Notes: a model not told the origin generated them from the sequence alone. Shown: positions 26,095-35,639, numbered from the stretch's first letter. The stretch: 64,000 bases of DNA from Candidatus Poribacteria bacterium (GCA_022827185.1 JAJDTM010000057.1:62001-126000), one strand, 5' to 3'. Numbers and translations are program-made.

Positions 26095-26334
26095 ATGATG
26101 AAAGCATCTGAATGTGAATATTGCAGTGGTGAGATTCACCAGAAGAAAGTTACTGTTGATCATTGGTATGAAAGTAAGTTGGTAATTATTAAGGATGTCC
26201 CAGTTGGTGTCTGCCAAGAGTGTGGTCAACGATATTATGCAGCTACAACACTGGATCGGCTTGATGCTATGGCACAAAATAGTGATACCGCGCCAGAGAG
26301 AATATCTGTCCCAGTTATGGTAATGAGTCCTTAA
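26095..26334 (+). CDS. YgiT-type zinc-finger protein (orphan antitoxin-like)
   Basis: 79 residues with two CxxC knuckles (CEYCSGEI and CQECGQRYY) spaced as in the YgiT/MqsA N-terminal zinc domain. The C-terminus has DRLDAMAQN. Members normally follow a DUF4258-type toxin gene; the 230 bases upstream are too short and hold no such frame. It may be an orphan antitoxin or regulator. GAAGGGACACA upstream of ATGATG gives a moderate ribosome site. Confidence 0.75.
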   Translation: MMKASECEYCSGEIHQKKVTVDHWYESKLVIIKDVPVGVCQECGQRYYAATTLDRLDAMAQNSDTAPERISVPVMVMSP

Positions 26335-26363
26335 TTATTGGTGCGCGACGACAATACGACTCT

Positions 26364-28295
26364 TTACGGCCAGAAGTTATACATCGGTTGCTGTGTCACG
26401 ACGCTGATGAGACTCCAAATTCCACCAACAGTGAAATCACCTAACATCAACCCAATCGCGAACATCACCAACTGCTGTGATGCTCTCGGTCCGCCAATCT
26501 TCAAGACGCTCCACTTGATAATCGAACTCACCAGCATGCAACTCCACAAATACCGCATCCCCCAATCGCTGGAGACGACAAATCCAATCGGATGGAAGGG
26601 CCACCAGAAGAAACGCGCCCGCATAAACATCAGAAGCGTCGAGAAGAGTAGACCGAAAAGGATGCCACCGGTGGCATAGAAATTCGGTTCGGTCGGGTAA
26701 TAGAGCCAACGCTGAAGTCCGTTGAAAACACGTCCACCGAAACCTGTCGACCAACTGCTGCTGCCGCTCATGTTCAACGCGCCATAGGTGTAAAAGAGAT
26801 AGAGGATAACACCGAATACCATCACGGCTGCGAACGCTGAAACGCCTAATAGCGCGAAGAAAAGTCGTTTCGGGGCAATACCGGAACGTTCCGAGAGTTT
26901 GAAACCCTCTAACTGATGCGGCATCGGGTTGCTCGTGTAGCTTCGGTTGAACCAGCGATAAAGCGTCAAAGCGACAAGGTTGTTCGTGCCTAATGCTCGC
27001 GTCCCGAAACCGTCAACAAGAATGTGATGGTTCGGCATGTTCTCCATCGCATGCACAGGGAATCCTTGCTCCGCACGCATCCGTGTGAGGACAAGAACAA
27101 TGATGAAATAGATTGCGAAAAAGATCGGAATCAGCCAAAGGGACATACCGATACGCTTGGAGAAGATGAACAAGAACGCGAGTCCGCCAACAATACCCCA
27201 CAATGCGAACCTATAGGAGACCGGTTCGTCGGCATCCTCGCCTGTACGGTGACGTGCGATGCGGAACACACCCCGGAAATGACGGAGGTTCAAGACTAAA
27301 ACGGAAATGAAAATTCCAATGGCAGCACCGAAGCATTGTCTATCAATGTATGGGAATCCCGGTAAGCTGGACAGTCCAGCGGCACTCGCGAACACCAACT
27401 GTGCCTTGTAGAAGATGAAGAAAAACCAACTGGAGAACGAGAGATCTAACGGCATCAAAAGTCCAAGTCCGATGACAAACGGGTAATAAGACATACTGAT
27501 ACCGCCGATGGCGTTCCACGGTTTTTCTGTGAACAGATGTCCAAACCCGCGCCAACCACCGATCCGTTTAATCGGCAAGGTTGGAAGTGTCGGATACAGA
27601 AAACTGAGGCCGTTGAGGATAGCGATAGATGCCGCGATCCCGAAACCGAGCCACGTGATACGGTGTGAAAACAGCGATTTTGTGTTGTGTGTGACATGAA
27701 ACGCGATCTGTGTGATCGGGTAAGCAAGCCGTTCGCGTTCTACCCACTGCTTCCGTAAAATGACGTTGATACAGAGCATCACGAGGATCAGAACTGTCAT
27801 GAACGCTGCCCACGAAAGCACTGGCACTATCCATACGCTGAGGATATCCAGGGTGGAGAGGTTGGTTTCACCCGTGTAGTAACCTGCCAAGGCTTTTGGG
27901 TCGTCTACAAGCAGCCATTTCGGGAGGTAATCCCAAAAAAGTTGTTTCCATTCATTTTCGGGGGTTGCGAACCAGAAGGCGTGCCCGACAGTTGTGACGA
28001 GAATTGTCATGAGTGTGATAGAAGGGAAAGCGCAGGCGGTACTGAGCAGAATATATATGGTGAGGAGTTCCGCATCGGTGAATAGACGACGGCGAGCGGT
28101 GAGATTGAGGAGGGTGAAAGCAAAAACGACGAAGACGACGTTGTAAAACGGTACCGCGTATGTATTCAATGCATAACCGACAAGTCCGACCTCACCCGCG
28201 ATGATCCAGTAGAAATTAAACGGAATCAGGATGAGCGTTATGGCAATAGATTTCCATGTGACACCGTTTGATCTGCGATGTTGACCTTCTTTCAT
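26364..28295 (-). CDS. DUF6785/DUF6784-type polytopic membrane protein
   Basis: 643 residues with about 12-14 hydrophobic helices. The layout, with a first helix after a charged N-terminus (WKSIAITLILIPFNFYWIIAGEVG) and the late segment MPNHHILVDGFGTRALGTNN, matches the large uncharacterised membrane proteins common in Planctomycetes, Lentisphaerae and Poribacteria. The fold is reminiscent of oligopeptide transporters; the substrate is unknown. It follows the E1 alpha gene on the same strand, separated by a terminator hairpin, so it is probably a separate unit. Confidence 0.75.
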   Translation of the reverse strand: MKEGQHRRSNGVTWKSIAITLILIPFNFYWIIAGEVGLVGYALNTYAVPFYNVVFVVFAFTLLNLTARRRLFTDAELLTIYILLSTACAFPSITLMTILVTTVGHAFWFATPENEWKQLFWDYLPKWLLVDDPKALAGYYTGETNLSTLDILSVWIVPVLSWAAFMTVLILVMLCINVILRKQWVERERLAYPITQIAFHVTHNTKSLFSHRITWLGFGIAASIAILNGLSFLYPTLPTLPIKRIGGWRGFGHLFTEKPWNAIGGISMSYYPFVIGLGLLMPLDLSFSSWFFFIFYKAQLVFASAAGLSSLPGFPYIDRQCFGAAIGIFISVLVLNLRHFRGVFRIARHRTGEDADEPVSYRFALWGIVGGLAFLFIFSKRIGMSLWLIPIFFAIYFIIVLVLTRMRAEQGFPVHAMENMPNHHILVDGFGTRALGTNNLVALTLYRWFNRSYTSNPMPHQLEGFKLSERSGIAPKRLFFALLGVSAFAAVMVFGVILYLFYTYGALNMSGSSSWSTGFGGRVFNGLQRWLYYPTEPNFYATGGILFGLLFSTLLMFMRARFFWWPFHPIGFVVSSDWGMRYLWSCMLVSSIIKWSVLKIGGPRASQQLVMFAIGLMLGDFTVGGIWSLISVVTQQPMYNFWP

Positions 28296-28315
28296 GGATG
28301 CCTTAGATTTCCGTT

Positions 28316-28365
28316 AAAAAAGGCGAGGCTGCTATGAGAAAATACCCAAGCAAAAACACCTCGCC
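28316..28365 (-). terminator. Rho-independent terminator of the E1 alpha gene
   Basis: On the minus strand GGCGAGG (28365-28359) pairs with CCTCGCC (28328-28322), followed directly by TTTTTT. The loop is long (30 bases) but may form internal structure. Confidence 0.6.
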
Positions 28366-28396
28366 AGCGAATGTGAATCCAATTAGAGTATCATAA

Positions 28397-29380
28397 TCAC
28401 GGCTGGATGGAGCCAGCGTAAACGTCATTCAGTGCGTCTTCGGGGAGTGGTTCTGGACTGTTCTTGGCAAACTCAAGTGCTTCTTCGAGTTCATTTGCGA
28501 GTTCTTCTTGAAGTGCCGCGAGTTCATCTTCACTCACACCCTCTTCTTCAGTGAGGACTTCAGCGAGTCGGCGAATAGGATCGCGTAGGCGTTCCTGCTC
28601 TTGAACCTCTTCACGATCGCGATAAGAGGTTCCCGGATCACCGATGTGATGTCCTCTGAACCTGTAAGTATCGCAGTTGAGGAGTGTCGGTCCGCCACCG
28701 TCGCGTGCCCGAACAACCGCTTCGTCTGCAGCAGCGTAGACCTTTAGCACATCGTTTCCATCGACGGTAACACCGGGTATATCGTAAGATGGCGCGCGGA
28801 CAGCGATATCCTCTACGCGTTGATGCTCGTGTTGTGGCGTTCCCATGCCGAACCGGTTGTTTTCACAGACAAAAACGACAGGCAATTCCCATACGGCGGC
28901 GAGATTCAACGTCTCATGGAACACACCTTGGTTCGTCGCGCCATCTCCGAAGAAAGACACGGCGACCTGCTGCGTGCCGCGGAGTTTAGCGGAGAGTGCG
29001 GCACCCGCCGCGAGCGGAATCCCGGCACCGACAACACCGTTGGCACCCAAAATCCCCGTCTCTTTATCGGCGATGTGCATTGAACCCCCTTTGCCCTTAC
29101 AATAACCGGTCGTGCGAGCGAACAATTCCGCCATCATCCGGTCGCGTTTGCCACCTTTGGCAATCAGGTGACCGTGTCCGCGATGTGTACTCGTGATATA
29201 GTCATCATCTTGCAAGTGTACACAAACGCCTACGGCTGTGGCTTCTTCACCAATATAGAGGTGAAGGAAGCCCGGAAGTTGACCGCTCTGATATAGTGTC
29301 CCAGCGGCTTCCTCAAATTGACGAATCTCTACCATCTTGCGATACATGTAGAGCATCTGATCTTTACTCGGTTTTGACAT
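28397..29380 (-). CDS. Thiamine-diphosphate dehydrogenase E1 component, alpha subunit
   Basis: 327 residues, of the pyruvate/acetoin/branched-chain E1 alpha family, which decarboxylates a 2-oxo acid and passes the acyl group to lipoate. The thiamine motif GDGATNQGVFHETLNLAA with ENNRFGMGTP lies near 165-190. The substrate-site THRGHGHLIAKGG and KGKGGSMHI are present, as is the phosphorylation-loop-like RFRGHHIGDP. No E1 beta, E2 or E3 gene is adjacent, so the complex is encoded elsewhere or the gene is a solitary paralogue; the exact 2-oxo acid (pyruvate or acetoin) is open. Confidence 0.88.
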   Translation of the reverse strand: MSKPSKDQMLYMYRKMVEIRQFEEAAGTLYQSGQLPGFLHLYIGEEATAVGVCVHLQDDDYITSTHRGHGHLIAKGGKRDRMMAELFARTTGYCKGKGGSMHIADKETGILGANGVVGAGIPLAAGAALSAKLRGTQQVAVSFFGDGATNQGVFHETLNLAAVWELPVVFVCENNRFGMGTPQHEHQRVEDIAVRAPSYDIPGVTVDGNDVLKVYAAADEAVVRARDGGGPTLLNCDTYRFRGHHIGDPGTSYRDREEVQEQERLRDPIRRLAEVLTEEEGVSEDELAALQEELANELEEALEFAKNSPEPLPEDALNDVYAGSIQP

Positions 29381-29444
29381 AATTCCTTTCCTATTTTCTG
29401 TCTCGGTGTAAGCGTTGAAGACGCTTTACCAATTCCATAAATAT

Positions 29445-30161
29445 TCAGTTCAAAGACTGTACAACCTCAAATGGCGCGATACACTCCAGCGAGTCATTTG
29501 TCGGACGATTGACGAACGTTGATACGGGATACGCCTCCATTGCTTCATCGGAATACGGGACAAGAAGGGGTTGGAGGCTATCCGCTGATCGTTCATCTGG
29601 TGAAAGCCACTCTGCATAAGCGTCTTGTGGTAAAATCACGGGCATCCTGTGGTGGATTTTCTCCAACAAAGCATTCGGTGGACATGTAATAATCGTACAC
29701 GAACGGAGCGGTTTATCCATCCCTTCTGCCCGCCATACCTCCCATAACCCTGCCAGTGCGAACGGTTTTTGCGATTGAAGACGGATGTAGACGGGTTGTT
29801 TACGTCTGTCTCCAGGAACCTGTTTCCATTCATAGTAGCCGTCCGCTAAGATGATGCATCGCCTACGTTTGTAGGCACTTCGGAAAGACGGTTTCTCCGC
29901 GAGTGTCTCCGAACGGGCATTAATCATCCGATTCCCGATCTTCGGATCTTTCGCCCAAGACGGAATGAGTCCCCAATGGAAGAACTCTACCTGTCCCATT
30001 TCTGGATGTATCTCCGTGTCAGTGGGTGTATTCGCGATAACAGCCACATCTTGTGTGGGTGATATGTTATAGCGTGGAGACAGGTTCATCGGCATCGCAA
30101 AATCGAGGAAAGTCTGGCGCATAGTTTCAGCGTCGCTTGCAAGCGTAAATCGTCCGCACAT
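29445..30161 (-). CDS. SOS response-associated peptidase (YedK/HMCES family)
   Basis: 238 residues. Start set at 30161 so that the protein begins Met-Cys-Gly-Arg-Phe: Cys2 becomes the catalytic N-terminal residue that forms a covalent link with abasic sites in single-stranded DNA. AGGAGAG lies 8 bases upstream. The other family landmarks are present: YNISPTQ, NARSETLAEKPSFRSAYKRRRC, GYYEWK and the late HHRMPVIL. An in-frame upstream start would hide Cys2 and is rejected. Confidence 0.93.
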   Translation of the reverse strand: MCGRFTLASDAETMRQTFLDFAMPMNLSPRYNISPTQDVAVIANTPTDTEIHPEMGQVEFFHWGLIPSWAKDPKIGNRMINARSETLAEKPSFRSAYKRRRCIILADGYYEWKQVPGDRRKQPVYIRLQSQKPFALAGLWEVWRAEGMDKPLRSCTIITCPPNALLEKIHHRMPVILPQDAYAEWLSPDERSADSLQPLLVPYSDEAMEAYPVSTFVNRPTNDSLECIAPFEVVQSLN

Positions 30162-30195
30162 TTTCTCTCTCCTAAAAAAAGATGGGAAATCTGTC

Positions 30196-31035
30196 CTACG
30201 TATCTGCTTTCGATTGTGGCACCAGAATATCGTCTCTCCAGCGGAGACGGAAGGACGGCCGTACAAGTGCTTCTGGTGATTGGAGCGTCAAGCCGCCGTC
30301 TGCTGTCAAGACGATGCCGGTAACAAAATCTGCCTCGTCGGATGCTAAAAAGAGTGCGGCGTTGGCAATATCTTCAGGTTTCCCATAGCGTCCAATTGGA
30401 TAGCAGTCGCGTGAGGCTTGTTCTTCCAATGCATCTTCAGCAAGAGAGACTTCGCCGCGTTCTCCGACAATCTGTCCAGGGGCGATAGCGTTCGCACGGA
30501 TTCCCTCCCTACCGTAATCAAGCGCGATACTCCGTGTCAATGCGTTCAAGCCGCCTTTTCCAGCACCATAAAGTCCGAATCCCGGATTCGTTATTGTGGC
30601 ATTAACGGTGGAAATAAAGACCAAAGCACCGCTACCGTTGCGAACCATTTCTGGGATACAGTACTTTGCACCGAGCCATGGTCCGCCGAGCGTCACGCCG
30701 AGGCTTTCGTTCCATTCTTCCATCGTGAATTCAATCGCTTTTTTCGTGTAAGAGTGCGCCGCGTTATGGACGAGTGTTGTTATTTTGCCGTAGTTTGATA
30801 AAGCGGTTTCGACGAGTGTTTGCCAAGTCGTCTCATCGGCGACATCACCCATAACCGCGACCGCCTCACCACCGGCATCCGCAATGTGCTGGACAGTTTC
30901 AGCAAGTTTTTCTTCGCGGCGGCGCGTATTCACAACGACTTTCGCACCTTCACAAGCAAACTTATAAGCGGTTGCCGCGCCAATGCCACCCCAAGCAGCA
31001 CCCGCGACAATCGCAACTTTTCCTTCCAATCTCAT
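30196..31035 (-). CDS. SDR-family oxidoreductase
   Basis: 279 residues, classical short-chain dehydrogenase/reductase. The cofactor motif is VAGAAWGGIGAATA (TGxxxGxG type), with NTRRREEK suggesting NADP preference. The catalytic Ser is in FISTVNATIT and Tyr-x3-Lys in LYGAGKGGLNAL. The C-terminal TGIVLTADGGL is typical. The substrate is unknown. It lies 34 bases upstream of the SRAP gene on the same strand. A 30-residue tail after the family end (ALVRPSFRLRW) is unusual. Confidence 0.88.
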   Translation of the reverse strand: MRLEGKVAIVAGAAWGGIGAATAYKFACEGAKVVVNTRRREEKLAETVQHIADAGGEAVAVMGDVADETTWQTLVETALSNYGKITTLVHNAAHSYTKKAIEFTMEEWNESLGVTLGGPWLGAKYCIPEMVRNGSGALVFISTVNATITNPGFGLYGAGKGGLNALTRSIALDYGREGIRANAIAPGQIVGERGEVSLAEDALEEQASRDCYPIGRYGKPEDIANAALFLASDEADFVTGIVLTADGGLTLQSPEALVRPSFRLRWRDDILVPQSKADT

Positions 31036-31138
31036 GATAAATTCCTTTCCTTATGATTCTACAAACTATCAACTATTATACCATATTTTACATTTTAATG
31101 CTACAATGATAATAACTGTAATGAAGGGAGAAACTCGT

Positions 31139-31498
31139 GTGAAATCAGCGATAAAAGAATGGCTTGACAATTGTGTAGAAAAACTCAACGCAGGCGAGTT
31201 GACCGAAGATGACCTGCGCGGTATAACGAACGCTTTGAATTCAGAGAAACAGTTGCTTCTCTATCTCTATTCCAAATCGACAAACTTGCGCTCGCCGCTT
31301 GGGGCATGGGCATTATACGACGCAGCCGCTCCGGATGAACCCGTGCTACCCTCGCAAGATGCGCCCTATGCCTCAGTGCTTGATGCGGTTAACGACGGAT
31401 GGCGGATCGTCCAATTTCCGCGTCCCGAACTCTACAACTTTACAGATGTCGATAACACCTACCTTACTTATGAATTTATTTTAGAGAAGTTTGTGTGA
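31139..31498 (+). CDS. Small conserved-looking protein of unknown function
   Basis: 119 residues from a GTG start, supported by AAGGGAG 8 bases upstream; an ATG at 31108 in frame is possible. The N-terminal half is helical (SAIKEWLDNCVEKLNAGELTE cut at 20). The second half holds SPLGAWALYDAAAPDE, YASVLDAVNDGWRIVQFP and ends YEFILEKFV. No family recognised. Its stop lies 11 bases before the phytanoyl-CoA dioxygenase start, so the two are coupled. Confidence 0.65.
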   Translation: MKSAIKEWLDNCVEKLNAGELTEDDLRGITNALNSEKQLLLYLYSKSTNLRSPLGAWALYDAAAPDEPVLPSQDAPYASVLDAVNDGWRIVQFPRPELYNFTDVDNTYLTYEFILEKFV

Positions 31499-31509
31499 AG
31501 GGAGGACAA

Positions 31510-32304
31510 ATGATTAACATTGAACCGACACTAAATGACCTGCAGGTTATGCAGTTTATCCATAACGGTTATATCACGTTAGAAAACATCGTTGATCCGG
31601 ATTTCAATGAGGAATGTGAATCCGTAAACGGTGGACGTCTCAACGATTTTGTGCTCACGGATGAATTTCGTCGAAATGTCCTGCTCCATCCGGAAGTCGC
31701 TGGGGTTGTACGTTCACTGTTGGGTGCGAATTTTCTCGTGCCGACAAGCGCACACCATCACCTCTTTGAAGCACCGCACCGTGGACAAACATGGCACTCT
31801 GACGGGATTACCGAGTACGGATACGGTATCACACATCTCCAGTGCTACTATTACCCGAAAGCGGTGAAAATCGAGGATGGACCAACGATGATATTGCCTG
31901 GTTCCCACCATCGGCTTGTGGATAGGGAAGCAATTGCGCATTACGGCGATATTCTCGGACAGCTCTCCCTCACTGTTCCTGCAGGTACTGTCGCGATGAC
32001 ACGCTACGGTATCTGGCATAAGGCAGGCCCGAAACTCAATGCCGACAGGCGTGGGATGATTAAGTTCTCCTACTACCGAATGGCGATGCCGAAACGGGAT
32101 TGGGTGCGCAATTCTGATGAGATTCCGCCTTATCAGCATCAAGGCAGACATCCGTACGTAACGGAGATAGAATCTTATCGTGATCGACGTAGAGGTGAAT
32201 TGACGTGGAACTGGTTATGCGGGTTGGCAGAAGTAGAAGAGGAGATTCCACCGATACAGATGTTTAACAGCGGAATTCCTTTATCAGAAATCCGTTTTCA
32301 GTAG
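31510..32304 (+). CDS. Phytanoyl-CoA dioxygenase (PhyH) family protein
   Basis: 264 residues from ATG 31510 (GGGAGG 7 bases upstream). Non-haem Fe(II)/2-oxoglutarate oxygenase fold: HSDG supplies the His-x-Asp iron ligands, and WHKAGPKLNADRRGMIKFSYYR supplies the second His and the 2-oxoglutarate Arg. LPGSHHRL is also typical. The family hydroxylates varied small molecules, and Poribacteria carry many copies; the substrate is unknown. Co-directional with the 119-residue gene before it. Confidence 0.88.
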   Translation: MINIEPTLNDLQVMQFIHNGYITLENIVDPDFNEECESVNGGRLNDFVLTDEFRRNVLLHPEVAGVVRSLLGANFLVPTSAHHHLFEAPHRGQTWHSDGITEYGYGITHLQCYYYPKAVKIEDGPTMILPGSHHRLVDREAIAHYGDILGQLSLTVPAGTVAMTRYGIWHKAGPKLNADRRGMIKFSYYRMAMPKRDWVRNSDEIPPYQHQGRHPYVTEIESYRDRRRGELTWNWLCGLAEVEEEIPPIQMFNSGIPLSEIRFQ

Positions 32305-32366
32305 CAAGCGGGCACCACGATACATCGCTTTAGCATTGAAAGAAAAAACGCCCTCTTTTTTCGATT

Positions 32367-32391
32367 GTAGGCAGGCTCTGAACCTGCCTAC
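32367..32391. terminator. Bidirectional terminator hairpin
   Basis: GTAGGCAGG and CCTGCCTAC form a perfect 9-bp stem with a 7-base loop between two convergent genes. T-rich stretches flank it on both sides (CTTTTTTCG before, TTGATTT after). Confidence 0.75.
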
Positions 32392-32403
32392 TTGATTTAG
32401 CAA

Positions 32404-33201
32404 TTAGCGCGCACCACACGCTTGCAAACACGCTTGCATGTGCCCACGCGATTCTGCAGCAATTGTGCAACACTGTTCTAAACTATACTCTTTCGCGCCA
32501 ATCACCTCAAGGTTCAGCGGACCGGTATAGCCGTTCTCATGTAGGACCCGGATGTAACCGACGAGATCAATGTCGCCACGTCCGTTCGCCTGCAATTCAG
32601 GGGCACCGGGACCCCGTTCCATCCCCTTGCAATCCCGGATATGCACGTGTTTAACACGCGAGACCACAGCAGCAATCGCCTCTACAGGGTTTTCGCCTGC
32701 GCGATGGATATGCGACGGATCCATGTCAATCCCGAATGCTGGCGACGAGATTTCTTCCATCACGCGGAGGGTTGTTGGTGTGTTATAGATGCTTGCACCG
32801 ACGTGTGCCTTGACACAGAGCGTCACGCCGTAGTGTTCCGCTCGCGCCGAAAGAGTTCCCAATGAATCAACCACTTCGGGCCATGCGGATTCATCGTCCG
32901 ATGAACCGCCGGGACCACAGTTGATAATCGGAACGCCGATCTCAGCTGCTGCTTGGAAAGCGAGTTCCATTTTCTCTGGGTCGCGCGACGGCTGCTCCAT
33001 CGCTAACAAATCAAGTTCGTATTCTTTTGCGTAACGTTTGATGTCGTCGGCGAGTTCTTGCCAGTTTGCGAGGACGAGGTGCTGGCTCATCCCATCAATC
33101 GCAGAGAGTTCAACGCCATCGTAGCCAGCCATGGCGATGTGCTTGAAGGCGGTCTCCATATCGTAACCACCGAACAGCACCGAGTTTGCTCCTAATTTCA
33201 A
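32404..33201 (-). CDS. Sugar phosphate isomerase/epimerase (xylose isomerase-like TIM barrel)
   Basis: 265 residues, AP-endonuclease-2 family TIM barrel. Metal-ligand positions are seen in CVKAHVG, FGIDMDPSHIHRAGENP, VKHVHIRDCKG and LNLEVIGAKEY. Members interconvert ketoses, inositol derivatives and similar polyols. The neighbouring Gfo/Idh gene (43 bases upstream on the same strand) supports a joint role in sugar or inositol oxidation; the exact substrate cannot be read. Confidence 0.87.
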   Translation of the reverse strand: MKLGANSVLFGGYDMETAFKHIAMAGYDGVELSAIDGMSQHLVLANWQELADDIKRYAKEYELDLLAMEQPSRDPEKMELAFQAAAEIGVPIINCGPGGSSDDESAWPEVVDSLGTLSARAEHYGVTLCVKAHVGASIYNTPTTLRVMEEISSPAFGIDMDPSHIHRAGENPVEAIAAVVSRVKHVHIRDCKGMERGPGAPELQANGRGDIDLVGYIRVLHENGYTGPLNLEVIGAKEYSLEQCCTIAAESRGHMQACLQACGAR

Positions 33202-33244
33202 GTGTACTTCTCCTTCTTAAAAGCCGTGAAGATAAAGTTCTGAC

Positions 33245-34327
33245 CTATAATCCCTTCAAAGGCGGAAGCGGATGCGGACGCACGAGGATACCACCCTGCT
33301 CATAAGATTCCATTGCTGCCCAAGTGTATTCAAGCGCGGCGAGTGCGTCTCTGCCGGAGGCGCGCAGCTGCTCTTTCGGTACACCGTTTGTGATGTCCTC
33401 TAAGAACGCGTGAATCCGCAACGGGAACGTCTGACCGAAATCGCTGATGCCGGATTCGGATACAATGGGTTCACCAGAAAAATCGGGTGCGCCCGGGGAG
33501 GGCCAATATGTTACCTTCTCGATGCAGTTTTCAATGCAGAATGTACCACGGGTGCCAGCGAGTTCGACACTCCACCAGCCGCCGAGACCGAATGTAGCGT
33601 CACCGCGTTGGCTTAACAAGTAACCGATGCACCCGTTCTCAAACCGGAGATGGATGCCGTTAATAGAGACCATCAGATCGCCTGCGCCGCGTCTAAAATG
33701 TGGACGTTCCATAAAGGCTTGCACATGCGTCACATCACCGCAGAAATGACGCATTACGCTGAATGGGTGCGACAGGAACGCTTTCACGTGGAAATAGGGA
33801 AACCCATCAGAACGTGGTGCTTTTGCGTAACTATAGTTGAATTCACCACCAGCGAATCCCATTTTGTGAAGACAATAAACTTGCTCCCCGATATGTCCAT
33901 CGTCTATATATTTTTTCGCTTGCTCTGCAGGCGGTGTGAAATAGTGGTTCAGATTACAACCGAGATAGAGATTTTCTTCTGTGGCTTTCGCGACCATTTC
34001 TCGTGCCTGTCCGATGTCATTGGAAATCGGTTTTTCAACGAGGACGTGCTTCCCGTTATCGAGTGCTTCCATCGTCGGTTCGTAGTGCCAGCTTCCGTTC
34101 TCATATCCACCCGTGCCGACATCAACAATGTCCAAATCGGGTTCACCATCAATCATGTCAGCGAGTTTGTAATATGCCTTTACACCGAGACGTTCCGCCG
34201 CGCTGTCCGCACGCTCTTTCACAATATCGCACACTGCAACCAGTTCCGCTAAGTCGTCATTCGCGTGGCAATTTGCGTGGTTATTACCGATGCCACTCAT
34301 GCCAACAACGCCAACTTTTAATGTCAT
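33245..34327 (-). CDS. Gfo/Idh/MocA-family oxidoreductase
   Basis: 360 residues. N-terminal Rossmann domain with GVVGMSGIGNNHANC and VAVCD at the end of strand 2, then the family EKP motif (HVLVEKPISND) near residue 97. The C-terminal alpha/beta domain carries substrate residues around HPFSVMRHFCGD, with His as the expected acid/base. NAD-dependent oxidation of a sugar or inositol is expected. Probably co-transcribed with the downstream isomerase. Confidence 0.88.
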   Translation of the reverse strand: MTLKVGVVGMSGIGNNHANCHANDDLAELVAVCDIVKERADSAAERLGVKAYYKLADMIDGEPDLDIVDVGTGGYENGSWHYEPTMEALDNGKHVLVEKPISNDIGQAREMVAKATEENLYLGCNLNHYFTPPAEQAKKYIDDGHIGEQVYCLHKMGFAGGEFNYSYAKAPRSDGFPYFHVKAFLSHPFSVMRHFCGDVTHVQAFMERPHFRRGAGDLMVSINGIHLRFENGCIGYLLSQRGDATFGLGGWWSVELAGTRGTFCIENCIEKVTYWPSPGAPDFSGEPIVSESGISDFGQTFPLRIHAFLEDITNGVPKEQLRASGRDALAALEYTWAAMESYEQGGILVRPHPLPPLKGL

Positions 34328-34474
34328 TTTATTTTCCTTCCAATAGATGAAATTTGCTCTCGCCTATAGAGTACCTGTAGCTTAAATATACGCTTGTTCG
34401 TAATACCCTACAGCGACTTTACATTTATTATAAGGCTGTTCACGGTTTTGTCAACACATATCTTCAAAATATAC

Positions 34475-34503
34475 TTGACAGTATTCCTAATACATGTTAT
34501 CTT
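34475..34503 (+). promoter_or_regulatory. Predicted sigma-70-type promoter
   Basis: Perfect TTGACA at 34475-34480, 17-base spacer, TATCTT at 34498-34503 (4 of 6). It lies 36 bases before the start of the next gene. Confidence 0.6.
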
Positions 34504-34538
34504 CTTACCATATTGTCACTGCTGAAGGAGGAAAACGG

Positions 34539-35639
34539 ATGAGTATCAGCGTTGGGATGGTCGGTTTAGGGATGTTCGGACCCTCGTTTATCCAATCGTA
34601 TAAGGCACATCCGGATGTACATCGGCTTGCGTTGTGTGATTTGCGCGAAGATAGGTTATCGAAATGGGCGAAGCAGTTTGAGATTTCCGAAACGTATTCG
34701 AGTCTTGATGAGATATGTAAATCGGATTTAGATGCGCTTGTAATTATCACGCAGCACTGGATACATGCACCACAAGCGATTCAAGCGATGGAAGCGGGGA
34801 AGCACGTCTACACCGCTGTTCCTGCTGCAGTGTCGTTGGATGAATGCGAACAACTTGTCAGGACAGTTGAACGGACAGGGATGATCTACATGAACGGTGA
34901 GACGAGCTATTTTCGTCCGGAGACCGCCTTCTGTCGCCAGAAAGCGGCGGAGGGTGCGTTTGGGGAATTTGTTCACTGCCGCGCCGAGTATTTTCACGAT
35001 ATGGACCACGGACTCTACGATGTGGCAAAAAACCGGTGGGGTGCACAGTGGGGACGCGACAAGATGGGGGGTATTCCGATGTACTATCCGACGCATTCAA
35101 CCTGTTTCCCGATCTCCGTGATGAAAGCACACGCGACCTCGGTTTCAGCACAGGGATATATCTATCCAAACGACGACTGGTTTCGGACGGATACCATCCA
35201 CAAGAACCCGTTTTCTAATGAAGTCGGGCTTTTCACGATGAGCAATGGCGCGACGATGCAAATCTGTGAGTTCCGGCGGATTGGACATCCGGGATCTGAA
35301 CGTGTCAGTGGTATCTACGGAACAGAAGGCAGCTACGAGCAGAGTCTCGCAGGCTGTGTGTGGGCAGGTAAACGCGAAAGAGAAATTGTCCAGCCTTCAC
35401 AAACGCATGAATACCTTCCTGAAGCACTCGCAGCGGATCTCGGTGGACATGGCGGTTCGCATGCCTATCTCGTACACGAATTTGTGGATTCTGTCAATCG
35501 TCAACGATTACCCCGCGTTAATGTTTGGGAAGCCGTTCGGTACTGCGCCCCCGGATTGGTTGCCCATGAATCCGCACTACGCGACGGCGAATTACTCCCA
35601 GTCCCAGATTGGGGCGATGCGCCAGAGAACGACATTTAG
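34539..35639 (+). CDS. Gfo/Idh/MocA-family oxidoreductase
   Basis: 366 residues from ATG 34539 (AAGGAGG 7 bases upstream). Rossmann domain with VGMVGLGMFGPSF, ALCD after strand 2, and HVYTAVPAAVS at the place of the EKP motif, where Lys-Pro is replaced by Val-Pro. The loss of the conserved Lys is seen in some non-classical members. The C-terminal domain has GGIPMYYPTHSTCFPISVM with candidate catalytic His. Divergent from the other Gfo/Idh gene; the substrate is unknown. Confidence 0.86.
   Translation: MSISVGMVGLGMFGPSFIQSYKAHPDVHRLALCDLREDRLSKWAKQFEISETYSSLDEICKSDLDALVIITQHWIHAPQAIQAMEAGKHVYTAVPAAVSLDECEQLVRTVERTGMIYMNGETSYFRPETAFCRQKAAEGAFGEFVHCRAEYFHDMDHGLYDVAKNRWGAQWGRDKMGGIPMYYPTHSTCFPISVMKAHATSVSAQGYIYPNDDWFRTDTIHKNPFSNEVGLFTMSNGATMQICEFRRIGHPGSERVSGIYGTEGSYEQSLAGCVWAGKREREIVQPSQTHEYLPEALAADLGGHGGSHAYLVHEFVDSVNRQRLPRVNVWEAVRYCAPGLVAHESALRDGELLPVPDWGDAPENDI

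Noticed and set aside
29445..30266. Longer start for the SRAP gene at 30266
   Set aside because: It would bury the catalytic Cys2 and runs into the neighbouring SDR gene; the ribosome site fits the ATG at 30161.
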